Of a DNA stretch of 64,000 nt, positions 37,542 through 45,676 are shown piece by piece (the first letter of the stretch is position 1; each line of letters opens with the position of its first letter). The notes beneath the pieces are model-generated. The model did no database searches and was not told where the DNA came from. It was given only the letters and a program-made list of their open reading frames with translations. The DNA is from an uncultured Rhodocyclaceae bacterium (GTDB lineage: Bacteria; Pseudomonadota; Gammaproteobacteria; Burkholderiales; Rhodocyclaceae). The stretch is from positions 1,837,001 to 1,901,000 of the forward strand of contig OU015322.1 of NCBI GenBank assembly GCA_907163225.1. Reading direction: 5' to 3'. Made by a program: the position numbers and the translations under genes.

Positions 37542-37951
37542 CTGAACAGACCGCCTTTTTTCAGCATATCCAGGCCCTGGGCCAGCAGATCGCCGCCACC
37601 TTCAGGAATCTGGCCATTCGGGGTCAGCTTGTCGACCATCTGGGGCAGCAATTCTGCCAGACTGCCAGAAGCCTGCTCGGTGGAAACACCCAGCTGTGAA
37701 GCGATGTCCTGCAACTTGCCACCACCGAGAACCGCCTGAATCTGCTCGGCAGAAATCGGCAGATTCTGGCCGTTGGATACCCATGAGTTCACGATATCCC
37801 CCAGGCCGCCTTGCTGAAAGGACTGAACCAGTCCCCCCAGGCCGCCGCTCTGCGGATTGCTGATCATTTGCATAACGATGTTCAGCAGGGGATTGCTGCC
37901 ACCGGACTGACCGCCGGCAAGAGCGCCGACTACGGAATCGAGAAGACCCAT
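37538..37951 (-). CDS. YidB-like (DUF937) protein
   Basis: I chose the ATG at 37951, which has a GGAGA ribosome site and gives 137 aa starting MGLLDSVVGALAGGQ. It matches the YidB/DUF937 type: Gly-rich, with QNLPISAEQIQAVLGGGKLQDIASQLGVSTEQASGSLAELLPQMVDKLTP. No signal peptide or catalytic motif is visible and the function is unknown. It ends 4 bp inside hemW (convergent). Confidence 0.85.
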   Translation of the reverse strand: MGLLDSVVGALAGGQSGGSNPLLNIVMQMISNPQSGGLGGLVQSFQQGGLGDIVNSWVSNGQNLPISAEQIQAVLGGGKLQDIASQLGVSTEQASGSLAELLPQMVDKLTPNGQIPEGGGDLLAQGLDMLKKGGLFS

Positions 37952-38037
37952 GTTTGTTTCTCCATTGGAAAATAGGTAATTCAATCCTAGTCGATCCGTA
38001 TGACAGCAATTGTGAATATTTGCGAAATATCGGCGCC

Positions 38038-39717
38038 CTAGGCCGCCAGCTTCTTCTGCGCGGCAGATGCCTCTTCCCGCACCCGCTTGGCTTCGTCGAG
38101 CAGGTAGCGCTGGTAGTCTTCCAAATCACCGTCGAACGGCGCGACACCGCCCTTGGAAACCAGCCAGAACTCGTCGCAGACCGAGCGTAGGAGGGCGCGG
38201 TCATGGCTGACCAGCATGACGGTGCCTTCGAATTCGTTGAGGGCGACGGCCAGGGCTTCGCGGGTATTGAGGTCGAGGTGGTTGGTCGGCTCGTCAAGGA
38301 GCAGCAGGTTGGGCCGTTGCCAGACGATCATGCACAGCACGAGGCGCGCCTTTTCGCCGCCGCTCATGGTGCCGACCGGCTGCTTGACCATCTCGCCGCC
38401 GAAATTGAAGGTGCCGAGGAAGTTGCGCAGTTCCTGTTCGCGCCCCGGCACATTGCTGCGACCGCTGGCAATCGCTTCCTTCGCCAGGCGGACCATGTGT
38501 TCGAGCGGCGTGTCCTGCGGACGTAGCACGTCGAGTTCCTGCTGGGCGAAATAGCCGATGTTGAGGCCCTTGCCTTCGGTCACGTCACCGCTGATCGCCT
38601 TGAGATCGCGGGCGATGGTCTTGACCAGCGTGGACTTGCCCTGACCGTTGGCGCCAAGGATGCCGATGCGCTGGCCGGCCATCACCGAGCGGTTGATGCC
38701 GCGCACGATGACCGTCGACGGCGTGCCGGACGGCGCTTCTTCGGCCGGCGGGTAGCCGATGGTGACGTCCATCATCGACAGCATGGGGTTGGGCAGGTTC
38801 TGCGGTTCCTGGAACTCGAAGCTGAATTCGGCGTCTGCCAGCACCGGGGCGATCTTCTCCATGCGGTCGAGCGCCTTGACCCGGCTCTGCGCCTGCTTGG
38901 CCTTGCTGGCCTTGGCTTTGAAGCGGTTGATGAAGGATTGCAGGTGGGCAATCTTCTCGGCCTGCTTGGCCATGGTGGCCTGCTGCAGCAGCATCTGCTC
39001 GGCGCGCATGTCCTCGAACTTGCTGTAATTGCCGCCGTAGCGGACCAGCTTGGCGTTGTCGATATGCAGCGTGACACCGGTAATGGCGTCGAGGAATTCG
39101 CGGTCGTGGCTGATCATGACCAGCGTGCCCTGATAGCGCTTGAGCCAGGCTTCGAGCCAGACGAGAGCGTCCAGGTCCAGGTGGTTGGTCGGTTCATCAA
39201 GCAGAAGGATGTCGGACGGGCACATCAGGGCGCGCGCCAGTTGCAGACGCATGCGCCAGCCGCCGGAGAAGCTGTTGACCGGGTTGTGCAGTTCCGAGAC
39301 CTTGAAGCCGAGGCCGAGGATCAGCGACTGGGCGCGCGCTTCGGCATCGTGTTCGCCGGCATCGTTGAGCGCCATGTAGGCTTCGGCCATGCGCATGCCA
39401 TCATCGCTGGCTTCGGCGTCATGCACCTCGTTGCGGGCGGCGAGCAGCTTGGTGTCGCCGTCGATGACGAAGTCGGTGGCCGACTGCTCGGTTTCCGGCA
39501 TGTCCTGCGCCACCTGGCCCATCTGCCATTGCTTGGGAATCGAATAATCGCCGCCATCCTCATGCAGCGTGCCGTTGAGCAAGGCGAACAGCGTCGATTT
39601 GCCGGCACCGTTGCGACCGACCAGGCCGACCTTCTCACCGGGATTGATGGTGACCGAGGTCTTGTCGAGCAGCACTTTCGAACTGCGACGCAGGGTGACG
39701 TTCTTGAGGATGATCAT
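38038..39717 (-). CDS. ABC-F family ATPase (YheS-like)
   Basis: A 559-aa protein with two ABC cassettes and no membrane part. It has Walker A GRNGAGKST and GANGQGKST, signatures SGGWRMR and SGGEKAR, and two LLLLDEPTNHLDL-type Walker B sites. The linker (about residues 235-300) is Lys/Gln-rich and helical like a P-site tRNA interaction motif. ABC-F proteins act on ribosomes in translation or antibiotic protection; YheS is the closest E. coli type I recognise. It overlaps the YchJ-like gene by 4 bp. Confidence 0.92.
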   Translation of the reverse strand: MIILKNVTLRRSSKVLLDKTSVTINPGEKVGLVGRNGAGKSTLFALLNGTLHEDGGDYSIPKQWQMGQVAQDMPETEQSATDFVIDGDTKLLAARNEVHDAEASDDGMRMAEAYMALNDAGEHDAEARAQSLILGLGFKVSELHNPVNSFSGGWRMRLQLARALMCPSDILLLDEPTNHLDLDALVWLEAWLKRYQGTLVMISHDREFLDAITGVTLHIDNAKLVRYGGNYSKFEDMRAEQMLLQQATMAKQAEKIAHLQSFINRFKAKASKAKQAQSRVKALDRMEKIAPVLADAEFSFEFQEPQNLPNPMLSMMDVTIGYPPAEEAPSGTPSTVIVRGINRSVMAGQRIGILGANGQGKSTLVKTIARDLKAISGDVTEGKGLNIGYFAQQELDVLRPQDTPLEHMVRLAKEAIASGRSNVPGREQELRNFLGTFNFGGEMVKQPVGTMSGGEKARLVLCMIVWQRPNLLLLDEPTNHLDLNTREALAVALNEFEGTVMLVSHDRALLRSVCDEFWLVSKGGVAPFDGDLEDYQRYLLDEAKRVREEASAAQKKLAA

Positions 39718-40133
39718 GGGGTGTTCTTTTCTTCAGTGGTGGTGCCTGGATTTATGTCGCCATCGATATAGAACCAGCGGCCGTCTTCGCGGACGAAGCG
39801 ACTTGTTTCGTGCAGGCGGTGGCCGCGCCCGGCGATGCGGTAACGGGCGACAAATTCGACGCTGGCGTGATTTTCATCCTGCTGCTGACTGCGTTTGATC
39901 TCCAGCCCGAGCCATTTGGTGCCATCGTCCTCGGCCAGATCGAGGCTGGTCGGCCGGGTGGACGGATGCCAGCTGGCCAGCAGGTAATCGGCCAGTTTCA
40001 GCACGTAGGCGCTGTAGCGCGAGCGCATCAGCGCCTCGGCCGTCATTTCATTTTTGGCCGATAAATGCAGTTGACCGCAGCAATCGGCATAACGCCTGCC
40101 GCTGCCACAGGGGCAGGCGTCGCTGGCTTTCAT
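39714..40133 (-). CDS. YchJ-family SEC-C motif protein
   Basis: A 139-aa protein starting MKASDACPCGSGRRYADCCG (SEC-C-type zinc motif CxCx8CC), then TAEALMRSRYSAYVLKLADYLLASWHPSTRP. This is the UPF0225/YchJ pattern, of unknown function. The linker QLHLSAKNEM between the zinc motif and TAEALMRSRY is encoded by a dispersed repeat in antisense, with length close to that of relatives. The start overlaps rdgC by 4 bp. Confidence 0.9.
   Translation of the reverse strand: MKASDACPCGSGRRYADCCGQLHLSAKNEMTAEALMRSRYSAYVLKLADYLLASWHPSTRPTSLDLAEDDGTKWLGLEIKRSQQQDENHASVEFVARYRIAGRGHRLHETSRFVREDGRWFYIDGDINPGTTTEEKNTP
40045..40083 (+). repeat. Dispersed element, copy 11 (in ychJ-like gene, antisense)
   Basis: It reads ATTTCATTTTTGGCC, then GATAAATGCAGTTGACCGCA, then GCA. 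The first tract is identical to the consensus and the second has diverged. It encodes a linker. Confidence 0.88.
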
Positions 40134-41047
40134 TGGCCTTCGACGACCTCGCCGCCAAGCGCTTCAACCAGTTGCGGCAGGAAACGGGCAAATTCGCCGG
40201 TCATCAGCGCGAAGTCCGCATCGAATTGCTCGTCGGCGTGCTCAGCTGATTTCTCAGCTTCTTCTTTCAAAAGATCGAGGAACGCCAAGCGTTTGATTTC
40301 CATCTTTTCGCCGAGGACAAAGGAAATGCGGTCATCCCAGGTCAATGCCAGCTTGGTCGGCATCTTGCCGCTGGCCAGGTGAGCCTTGATCTCGCCACTG
40401 ATCTCGTCGCCGTCGAGCGGGTGACGGACGTAGCGAACCGCCGCCTTTTCCTCGCCCGCTGCCTTCAGTTCGCAATCGCGGTCGATGGTGAAGCCGGCCG
40501 GGGCATCGCCACCGGCCAGCCAGTCAGCCATCGCCGCTTGCGGCGAAACCTGCGTGTGCAGCATGGAGAGCGGAAAATCATCCAGACAATGGCGCAGATG
40601 CTCGATCACTTCCTCCGCCTTGGCCGGGCTGGCTGCATCGACGCAGAACCAGCCATTTTGCGGATCGATCCAGACATAGGTCGTGCGGCGACGGGTGAAA
40701 GCGCGCGGCATCAGCTCTTCGGTCACGCGCTCGCGCAACTCCTTCATCTGCTTGCGCCCCGGCGCATAACCCTGCTGAGCTTCGACCAGCTCGGCGCGCT
40801 CCTTGACCTCGTCATTGACCACCGATGACGGCAGCAGACGCTGCTCGACACTCAGGGCGATCATCCACTGCTGGCCGAGCGAATAAACCAGCGCGCCATC
40901 TCGGCGCGGCGACACCCAGCCCCGACTCATCGGCTGGTTGCTCGGGCACTTCACGAAGGGGCCACGGGCCAGTTGTTCATCGAATTTGGCGAGATCGACA
41001 TTCCACGGCGTCGGCAGGCGGTAAAGCTGGAGATTACGGAACCACAT
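40130..41047 (-). CDS. rdgC: RdgC, recombination-associated DNA-binding protein
   Basis: A 305-aa protein starting MWFRNLQLYRLPTPW, with GPFVKCPSNQPMSRGWVSPR and LSVEQRLLPSSVVNDEV as in RdgC (about 303 aa). RdgC forms a ring on duplex DNA and limits RecA activity; in Neisseria it also affects pilin variation. It is the first gene of a minus-strand group rdgC-YchJ-like-ABC-F, each overlapping the next. Confidence 0.96.
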   Translation of the reverse strand: MWFRNLQLYRLPTPWNVDLAKFDEQLARGPFVKCPSNQPMSRGWVSPRRDGALVYSLGQQWMIALSVEQRLLPSSVVNDEVKERAELVEAQQGYAPGRKQMKELRERVTEELMPRAFTRRRTTYVWIDPQNGWFCVDAASPAKAEEVIEHLRHCLDDFPLSMLHTQVSPQAAMADWLAGGDAPAGFTIDRDCELKAAGEEKAAVRYVRHPLDGDEISGEIKAHLASGKMPTKLALTWDDRISFVLGEKMEIKRLAFLDLLKEEAEKSAEHADEQFDADFALMTGEFARFLPQLVEALGGEVVEGQ

Positions 41048-41137
41048 GAATCATTCCCGGTTTGCTGTCATTGAGGCGCGAGAGTTTAACAGCCCGCCAA
41101 CATTGCCGCATGACGACCTAGCAACTACACTGCAAGG

Positions 41138-41473
41138 ATGCGTTGCAGCCTCCGCCTTGTCCTCCTGCTGATTTTGTCGATCGCCCTCCGCGGCTTCGTG
41201 GGCGGCGCCTTCGCGATGCCTGCCATGACAGTCGATCCGGTACTGATGGCCGATTGTGCCGAGCATGCCAAACCTGACATGGCGCCTGTTCAGGGTCACC
41301 ATCTACCCGGTGACAAGGCCTGCCAGATTAGCTGCGACTTGGGCGCATCGCCTGCTTTGCCGGCTGGTATTGTCCTTTCCGACTCATCGGCGCCTTCGGT
41401 GCTGACGCCAACGCAAGTATCGCTATCCATCAGCGACGCCCCCCCGCCGGATCACCCACCCCCGATCCGCTGA
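41138..41473 (+). CDS. Small secreted Cys/His protein, uncharacterised
   Basis: A 111-aa protein with a clear signal peptide (MRCSLRLVLLLILSIALRGF ... AFAMP). The mature part holds MADCAEHAKPDMAPVQGHH and KACQISCDLG, with Met, Cys and His spaced as in small exported copper-associated proteins of the CopL/DUF2946 type. A proline-rich tail (PPPDHPPPIR) follows. The ATG at 41138 has AAGG only two bases before it, so the start or ribosome site is not strong. Metal handling is inference from residue content only. Confidence 0.6.
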   Translation: MRCSLRLVLLLILSIALRGFVGGAFAMPAMTVDPVLMADCAEHAKPDMAPVQGHHLPGDKACQISCDLGASPALPAGIVLSDSSAPSVLTPTQVSLSISDAPPPDHPPPIR

Positions 41474-41545
41474 TTCTCCCCCTGCCTGAGCTACCCCGCC
41501 CGACACATGTCGGCGCGGCATCATCTATTGCATCGGAGAATCATC

Positions 41546-42055
41546 ATGCCCATGACTCATTACATGGAACTGCTCGCCACCAACCAACCGTGGAACCTGA
41601 TTTTATTCATGGCTGTTCCGGTCATCCTGGCCGAAACCGTCGCTATTACCGAGTTGTTCATCCTCTTCTCGCGCCAGTTTCACGGCCCGTTACGCAACGT
41701 TAACCGGACAGCAAGCATCATCGGCGGCATCTACTTCGTCGGCGTCTTCGGTTACTTGATGCTGAATGCGGTGATTCCGCTCACCCAGAACGGCGAATGG
41801 CGCGGCCCGGCAGATGTAATTGCCGTCGGAGCCTACCTGCTCGGCGTCGTGCCGCTGCTGGGACTGGCCCTGCTTGATCTTGGCATCACCGGGCGCGGCC
41901 TGAGCGATGAACAAAAACTGAAGCAGCACGCCTTCTGGGTTGCGGTTTTTCTGGTCGTCGCCCACATCGCGATGATCTTCGGCATGCTCGATCCTGCGGT
42001 ACTGCAATCCGGCGCTACCGCCATGACTGAACATGGCGGTTCGCACGGGCATTAA
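41546..42055 (+). CDS. Four-segment inner-membrane protein, uncharacterised
   Basis: The ATG at 41546 has GGAG seven bases upstream and gives a 169-aa protein. Four membrane segments lie at about residues 15-37, 52-72, 90-112 and 130-150. Charged loops contain [16 protein letters not shown] and [18 protein letters not shown]. The C-terminus is HGGSHGH, a possible metal-binding tail. I recognise no function. It lies 72 bp after the small Cys/His secreted protein and may share its transcript. It ends 4 bp inside convergent trmB. Confidence 0.75.
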   Translation: MPMTHYMELLATNQPWNLILFMAVPVILAETVAITELFILFSRQFHGPLRNVNRTASIIGGIYFVGVFGYLMLNAVIPLTQNGEWRGPADVIAVGAYLLGVVPLLGLALLDLGITGRGLSDEQKLKQHAFWVAVFLVVAHIAMIFGMLDPAVLQSGATAMTEHGGSHGH

Positions 42056-42795
42056 CGCTTATTGAAAATCACGTCCCAAACCCCGTGCCCCAAACGCAGA
42101 CCGCGATTTTCGAACTTGGTCAGCGGGCGGTAATCGGGGCGCGGGGAAAAACCGTCAGCCGAATTGACCAGGGTCGGTTCGGCCGAGAGCACTTCCAGCA
42201 TCTGGTGAGCGTACTCTTCCCAGTCGGTCGCACAGTGGAAATAGCCGCCCGGCTTCAGGCGTGAGGCTAGTAGCTCAACGAACGGCGACTGGATCAGCCG
42301 GCGCTTATTGTGGCGCGCCTTGTGCCAAGGGTCGGGGAAGAAAACGTGCACGCCATCAAGCGAAGCTTCCGGCAACATGTCGCGGACGACTTCGACCGCA
42401 TCGTGCTGACAAATGCGCAAATTGCTCAGGCTGCGTTCGGCGATCTGTTTGCACAAGGCGCCAACACCCGGCACATGAACCTCAACGCCGAGATAGTCGT
42501 TTTCGCGATTGGCATCGGCGATTTTGGCCGTGGTTTCACCCATGCCGGTGCCGATTTCGAGGATTTTTGGCGCTTTTCTGCCGTAGACCGCAGCAAGATC
42601 GATTGGCTGTGGTGCATAGACCACACCAATCTTCGGCATCATGTCGGCGTAGTAGTTTTCCTGCGCCGACGACATGCGGCCAGCGCGACGAACGTAGCTC
42701 TTGATGTGGCCATGACTTTGAGTCGATGCTTCACGACCCTCTTCATAGATGCCTTCGCCAACAACGGCGGGTTGAATCAGTGGGGTAGCGCTCAT
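42052..42795 (-). CDS. trmB: tRNA (guanine-N7)-methyltransferase
   Basis: The ATG at 42795 overlaps the thiG stop by ATGA and gives 247 aa; the longer frame runs inside thiG. It has the SAM-binding [29 protein letters not shown] and the TrmB signature [17 protein letters not shown]. It methylates G46 of tRNAs. A dispersed-repeat copy (42554-42596) overlaps the [10 protein letters not shown] segment just before the SAM motif. Confidence 0.95.
   Translation of the reverse strand: MSATPLIQPAVVGEGIYEEGREASTQSHGHIKSYVRRAGRMSSAQENYYADMMPKIGVVYAPQPIDLAAVYGRKAPKILEIGTGMGETTAKIADANRENDYLGVEVHVPGVGALCKQIAERSLSNLRICQHDAVEVVRDMLPEASLDGVHVFFPDPWHKARHNKRRLIQSPFVELLASRLKPGGYFHCATDWEEYAHQMLEVLSAEPTLVNSADGFSPRPDYRPLTKFENRGLRLGHGVWDVIFNKR
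42554..42596 (+). repeat. Dispersed element, copy 12 (in trmB, antisense)
   Basis: It reads ATTTCGAGGATTTTTGGC, then GCTTTTCTGCCGTAGACCGC, then AGCAA. One core change (GTAGACCG) and a 3-base insert near the 5' end. The segment is also conserved in TrmB proteins, so part of the match may be coincidental. Confidence 0.6.
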
Positions 42796-43574
42796 GAGCC
42801 GATTAATCCGGAGGTCGGCGACGAGGGGTCGGCCGAATAAAGTTTGCGCGGCATGCGGCCGGCCCGATAGGCCTCGCGGCCAGCTTCGATCCCTTTTTTC
42901 ATAGCACTGGCCATGAGAACAGGATTTTTTGCATGGGCGATGGCCGTGTTCATCAAAACACCATCGCAACCCAGCTCCATCGCTATTGTCGCATCGGAGG
43001 CGGTGCCGACGCCGGCGTCGACAATAATCGGCACCTTGGCGTTGTCGATGATCAGACGCAGATTCCACGGATTGACAATACCCATGCCGGAGCCGATCAG
43101 CGAAGCCAGCGGCATGACGGCCACGCAACCAATTTCTTCAAGCATTTTGGCCTGAATCGGGTCGTCGGCGCAGTAAACCATGACGTGGAAGCCGTCCTTG
43201 ACCAGCGTTTCAGCGGCTTTCAACGTTTCCGGCATATTCGGGAAGAGATTGGTCGGATCGCCAAGAACCTCCAGCTTGCACAGCGGGTGGCCGTCGAGCA
43301 GTTCGCGGGCCAGACGCAGCGTGCGTACGGCATCGTCGGCGGTGTAGCAGCCGGCGGTATTCGGCAGGATGGTGAATTGGGACGGCGGCAGCGCATCGAG
43401 CAGGTTCGGTTGGCTCGGATCCTGGCCGATATTCATGCGGCGGATCGCCACGGTGACGATCTCTGCCCCTGAAGCGTCGATGGCCGCACGCGTTTCGGCG
43501 AAATCCTTGTACTTGCCAGTGCCGACCAGCAAACGGGAACGGTACGCCTTGCCGGCGATAGTCAGTTGATGCAT
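42792..43574 (-). CDS. thiG: Thiazole synthase
   Basis: A 260-aa TIM-barrel protein. It has [37 protein letters not shown] and the C-terminal [36 protein letters not shown], all typical of ThiG. It builds the thiamine thiazole phosphate from deoxyxylulose phosphate, dehydroglycine or iminoglycine, and sulfur from ThiS. It is 15 bp after thiS. Confidence 0.97.
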   Translation of the reverse strand: MHQLTIAGKAYRSRLLVGTGKYKDFAETRAAIDASGAEIVTVAIRRMNIGQDPSQPNLLDALPPSQFTILPNTAGCYTADDAVRTLRLARELLDGHPLCKLEVLGDPTNLFPNMPETLKAAETLVKDGFHVMVYCADDPIQAKMLEEIGCVAVMPLASLIGSGMGIVNPWNLRLIIDNAKVPIIVDAGVGTASDATIAMELGCDGVLMNTAIAHAKNPVLMASAMKKGIEAGREAYRAGRMPRKLYSADPSSPTSGLIGS

Positions 43575-43589
43575 GGAGTCTCTCTTTGC

Positions 43590-43793
43590 TTAACCGCCGC
43601 CAACAGCGACGACAATTTCCAGCCGGTCAGCCGACGCAAGCAGCGTCGACGCGTGCTGACTTTTGGGGACGATTTCGCCGTTGCGCTCGACAGCGATGCG
43701 CTTGCCGGCAAAACCGAGTTGCTCGATCAGGCCGGCCACGGTCAGTTCGTCGGCAAAGCTGCGAGCTTCGCCATTGATGGTGATATTCAACAT
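43590..43793 (-). CDS. thiS: ThiS, sulfur-carrier protein for thiamine
   Basis: A 67-aa ubiquitin-like protein starting MLNITINGE and ending VAVGGG, the C-terminal Gly-Gly that is thiocarboxylated. It has FAGKRIAVERNGEIVPKS, typical of ThiS. It delivers sulfur to ThiG, its downstream neighbour. Confidence 0.95.
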   Translation of the reverse strand: MLNITINGEARSFADELTVAGLIEQLGFAGKRIAVERNGEIVPKSQHASTLLASADRLEIVVAVGGG

Positions 43794-43852
43794 CCCACCA
43801 TTTTAACGGTTAACGCGGGGCGTTGCGGGATGGCGAACGAGCGGCAATAGAA

Positions 43853-43878
43853 GGTGGCGACGCCCAAAGGTCGCCACC
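43853..43878 (-). terminator. Terminator-like hairpin after the cytochrome gene
   Basis: The stem GGTGGCGAC/GTCGCCACC (9 bp) with an 8-base loop lies 10 bp after the cytochrome stop on the minus strand. The following TTCTATT is a weak T-tail, so it may be a terminator or an mRNA 3' stabiliser. Confidence 0.55.
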
Positions 43879-43888
43879 CGGCCCGACC

Positions 43889-44779
43889 TTACTTGACAGC
43901 CTTGATATCTGCGCTGGCGCCTAGCCCCAACGTGTAGCCGAGGGAAACATGGTGGAAGCGGTGCACCGTCTTGTCGGCATGAATGGCCACACCAAACGGA
44001 ATGACCTGCCCTTCGGCCAGCGCCAGATCAGCTTCTCCACCGCTCAGTTTGCGCGTGAACGTGACGGTGTAGACGCCGCTATTGTTTTCACCTTCAGCCT
44101 TGACCAGCGCCTGACCGCCCTTGTTGACGCGCTCGCCGGCGACATGACCGTCAAGCTGGGTCGAACCTACGCCAGCTTCGCCGCTCTTCCACTGGAAATA
44201 ATCGAAATAATTGCCTTCGGCCACATTGGCATTGGCGACGTATTTTTTCTTTTTGGGATCGGCGCCGGGCATCGAGCGGACATCGCTGTGACAGGTTGCC
44301 CAGCAGCCAATCTGCGCGCCCTGGGCGACTTTCGGGCCAGCCAGCATGATCGCCGCCTTGACCTCATGCAGTGGCGCCTTGTCTTCCTTGTCCGCCTTGG
44401 CGGAAGCATCGACCGGAGCCTTGAAGGTCAGGCGAATGTAGAGGTTTTCCTTGTCGTAAGAAGCCTGGACGCCGACCGGAAAACTCATGGTCTTTGGTGC
44501 GCCGACCGGCTCCAGCTCCTTGCTGGCCAGACGCTTGAAATCCAGGCTGAGTGCGCCTTTCTCTTCATGGCAACCGACGCAGCTTTCACCTTTGCCAAGG
44601 CCAGCCCGGCCACTATGCTCGGATTTATTCATCAGCCATTCGATCGGCGTCACACCCGGGGAAAAGACATGAACATCACGCTTGGGAACCTTGCTCCAGT
44701 CCGGCGCGGCATGAGCCAAGCCGGTACCCAGGGCAAGCAGGGTGCTGAAAACAACAAACGATGTGTTTACGTTTTTCAT
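43889..44779 (-). CDS. Periplasmic c-type cytochrome, ethylbenzene-dehydrogenase-like haem domain
   Basis: The ATG at 44779 has GGAGG upstream and begins a signal peptide (MKNVNTSFVVFSTLLALG ... AHA); 296 aa. One normal haem site is C67-VGC70-H71. A second is C159-WAT-C163-H164, a CX3CH spacing, within IGCWATCHSDVRSMPG. The region from about 90 to the end reads like the EB_dh-type haem-binding family (gamma subunits of DMSO reductase-type enzymes and related electron carriers). No molybdoenzyme partner is adjacent. It is probably an electron carrier in anaerobic respiration; the partner is unknown. Confidence 0.7.
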   Translation of the reverse strand: MKNVNTSFVVFSTLLALGTGLAHAAPDWSKVPKRDVHVFSPGVTPIEWLMNKSEHSGRAGLGKGESCVGCHEEKGALSLDFKRLASKELEPVGAPKTMSFPVGVQASYDKENLYIRLTFKAPVDASAKADKEDKAPLHEVKAAIMLAGPKVAQGAQIGCWATCHSDVRSMPGADPKKKKYVANANVAEGNYFDYFQWKSGEAGVGSTQLDGHVAGERVNKGGQALVKAEGENNSGVYTVTFTRKLSGGEADLALAEGQVIPFGVAIHADKTVHRFHHVSLGYTLGLGASADIKAVK

Positions 44780-44905
44780 GGGCGCCTCCTCCGGCTTTTT
44801 GACGACAGGAACTGGAAAATCCAGCATTGCTCAGAGAATATTACTTGCAACAGGGAAGCGCTACACAGTTGGCGGGAAAACCGCTGCCGAGCGTAGAAAA
44901 CAAGC

Positions 44906-45676
44906 TTACCCGGGCAAGCCGCGAGGTTTGCGGGGCGCGTTGGCAAACAGGCGATCGTAGAGCCAGTTGGGCAACAGGCGCAGCAACTTGGCGACGACAC
45001 CCATCTGCCAGGGAATCACCGTGTAGGTCGTGCCTCGCGCGATGGCACCAGCAAAGCGCTGTGCCGCCTTTTCGACCGGCAGCAAAAATGGCATTTTGTA
45101 CCCGTTGACCGCAGTCATTGGCGTTTCGATGTAGCCCGGTGCGATAGTCACCACCTTGATGCCGTACGGCCGCATTTCAAGACGCAGGCTCTCCAGGTAG
45201 GAAATCGCCGCCGCTTTGGACGCGGAGTAGGCTTCCGCCCCCGGCAGGCCGCGAATACCGGCGACGGAGGCGATGCCGACCAGCCTTCTCTCGCCACCCG
45301 CTTTCTTCATCGCCGGGATGAAGGGGGCAAAGGTCGCGGCCATGCCGAACACGTTGGTATCCATGATTCGACGGAAGACGTCGAGGTCTTCCTCGTACTC
45401 GGTCAGCGTACCGGCCGAAACGCCGGCATTGGCGATAACAATGTCCGGCGCGCCAAAGCGGGAAAGAAAATCAACAGCGGCCGCATGCAAGGCCGGCGCA
45501 TCGCAGACATCCAGCGCATAGCAGGCGTGCTGGCCACCGAGACGCTGGTTCAGTCCGGCCAAAAACTCGCTGCGCCGCCCAATCAAACCGAGCTTCGCGC
45601 CTTCCCCGGCGTAGTAAACGGCAAGCGCCTCGCCGATTCCCGACGAGGCGCCTGTAATGAAGACCTTCAGGGTCAA
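44906..45676 (-). CDS. Short-chain dehydrogenase/reductase
   Basis: A 256-aa classical SDR: FITGASSGIGEAL (NAD(P)-binding TGxxxGIG), NAG at IVIANAG, and the catalytic YSASK. The C-terminal ETPMTAVNGYKMPFLLPVEKAA is shared with a common proteobacterial SDR group of unknown substrate. It directly follows dsbA with no gap. A dispersed-repeat copy (45084-45114) lies over the TAVNGYKMPF segment. Confidence 0.9.
   Translation of the reverse strand: MTLKVFITGASSGIGEALAVYYAGEGAKLGLIGRRSEFLAGLNQRLGGQHACYALDVCDAPALHAAAVDFLSRFGAPDIVIANAGVSAGTLTEYEEDLDVFRRIMDTNVFGMAATFAPFIPAMKKAGGERRLVGIASVAGIRGLPGAEAYSASKAAAISYLESLRLEMRPYGIKVVTIAPGYIETPMTAVNGYKMPFLLPVEKAAQRFAGAIARGTTYTVIPWQMGVVAKLLRLLPNWLYDRLFANAPRKPRGLPG
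45084..45114 (+). repeat. Dispersed element, copy 13 (in SDR gene, antisense)
   Basis: It reads AAAAATGGC, then ATTTTGTACCCGTTGACCGC, then AG. The core is exact and the 5' tract is A-rich. It encodes TAVNGYKMPF, which is also a family motif, so partly coincidental resemblance is possible. Confidence 0.6.

Noticed and set aside
39270-39285. GTTGACCG in the ABC-F gene
   Set aside because: No T-rich arm; it encodes a standard NPVNSFSGG segment.
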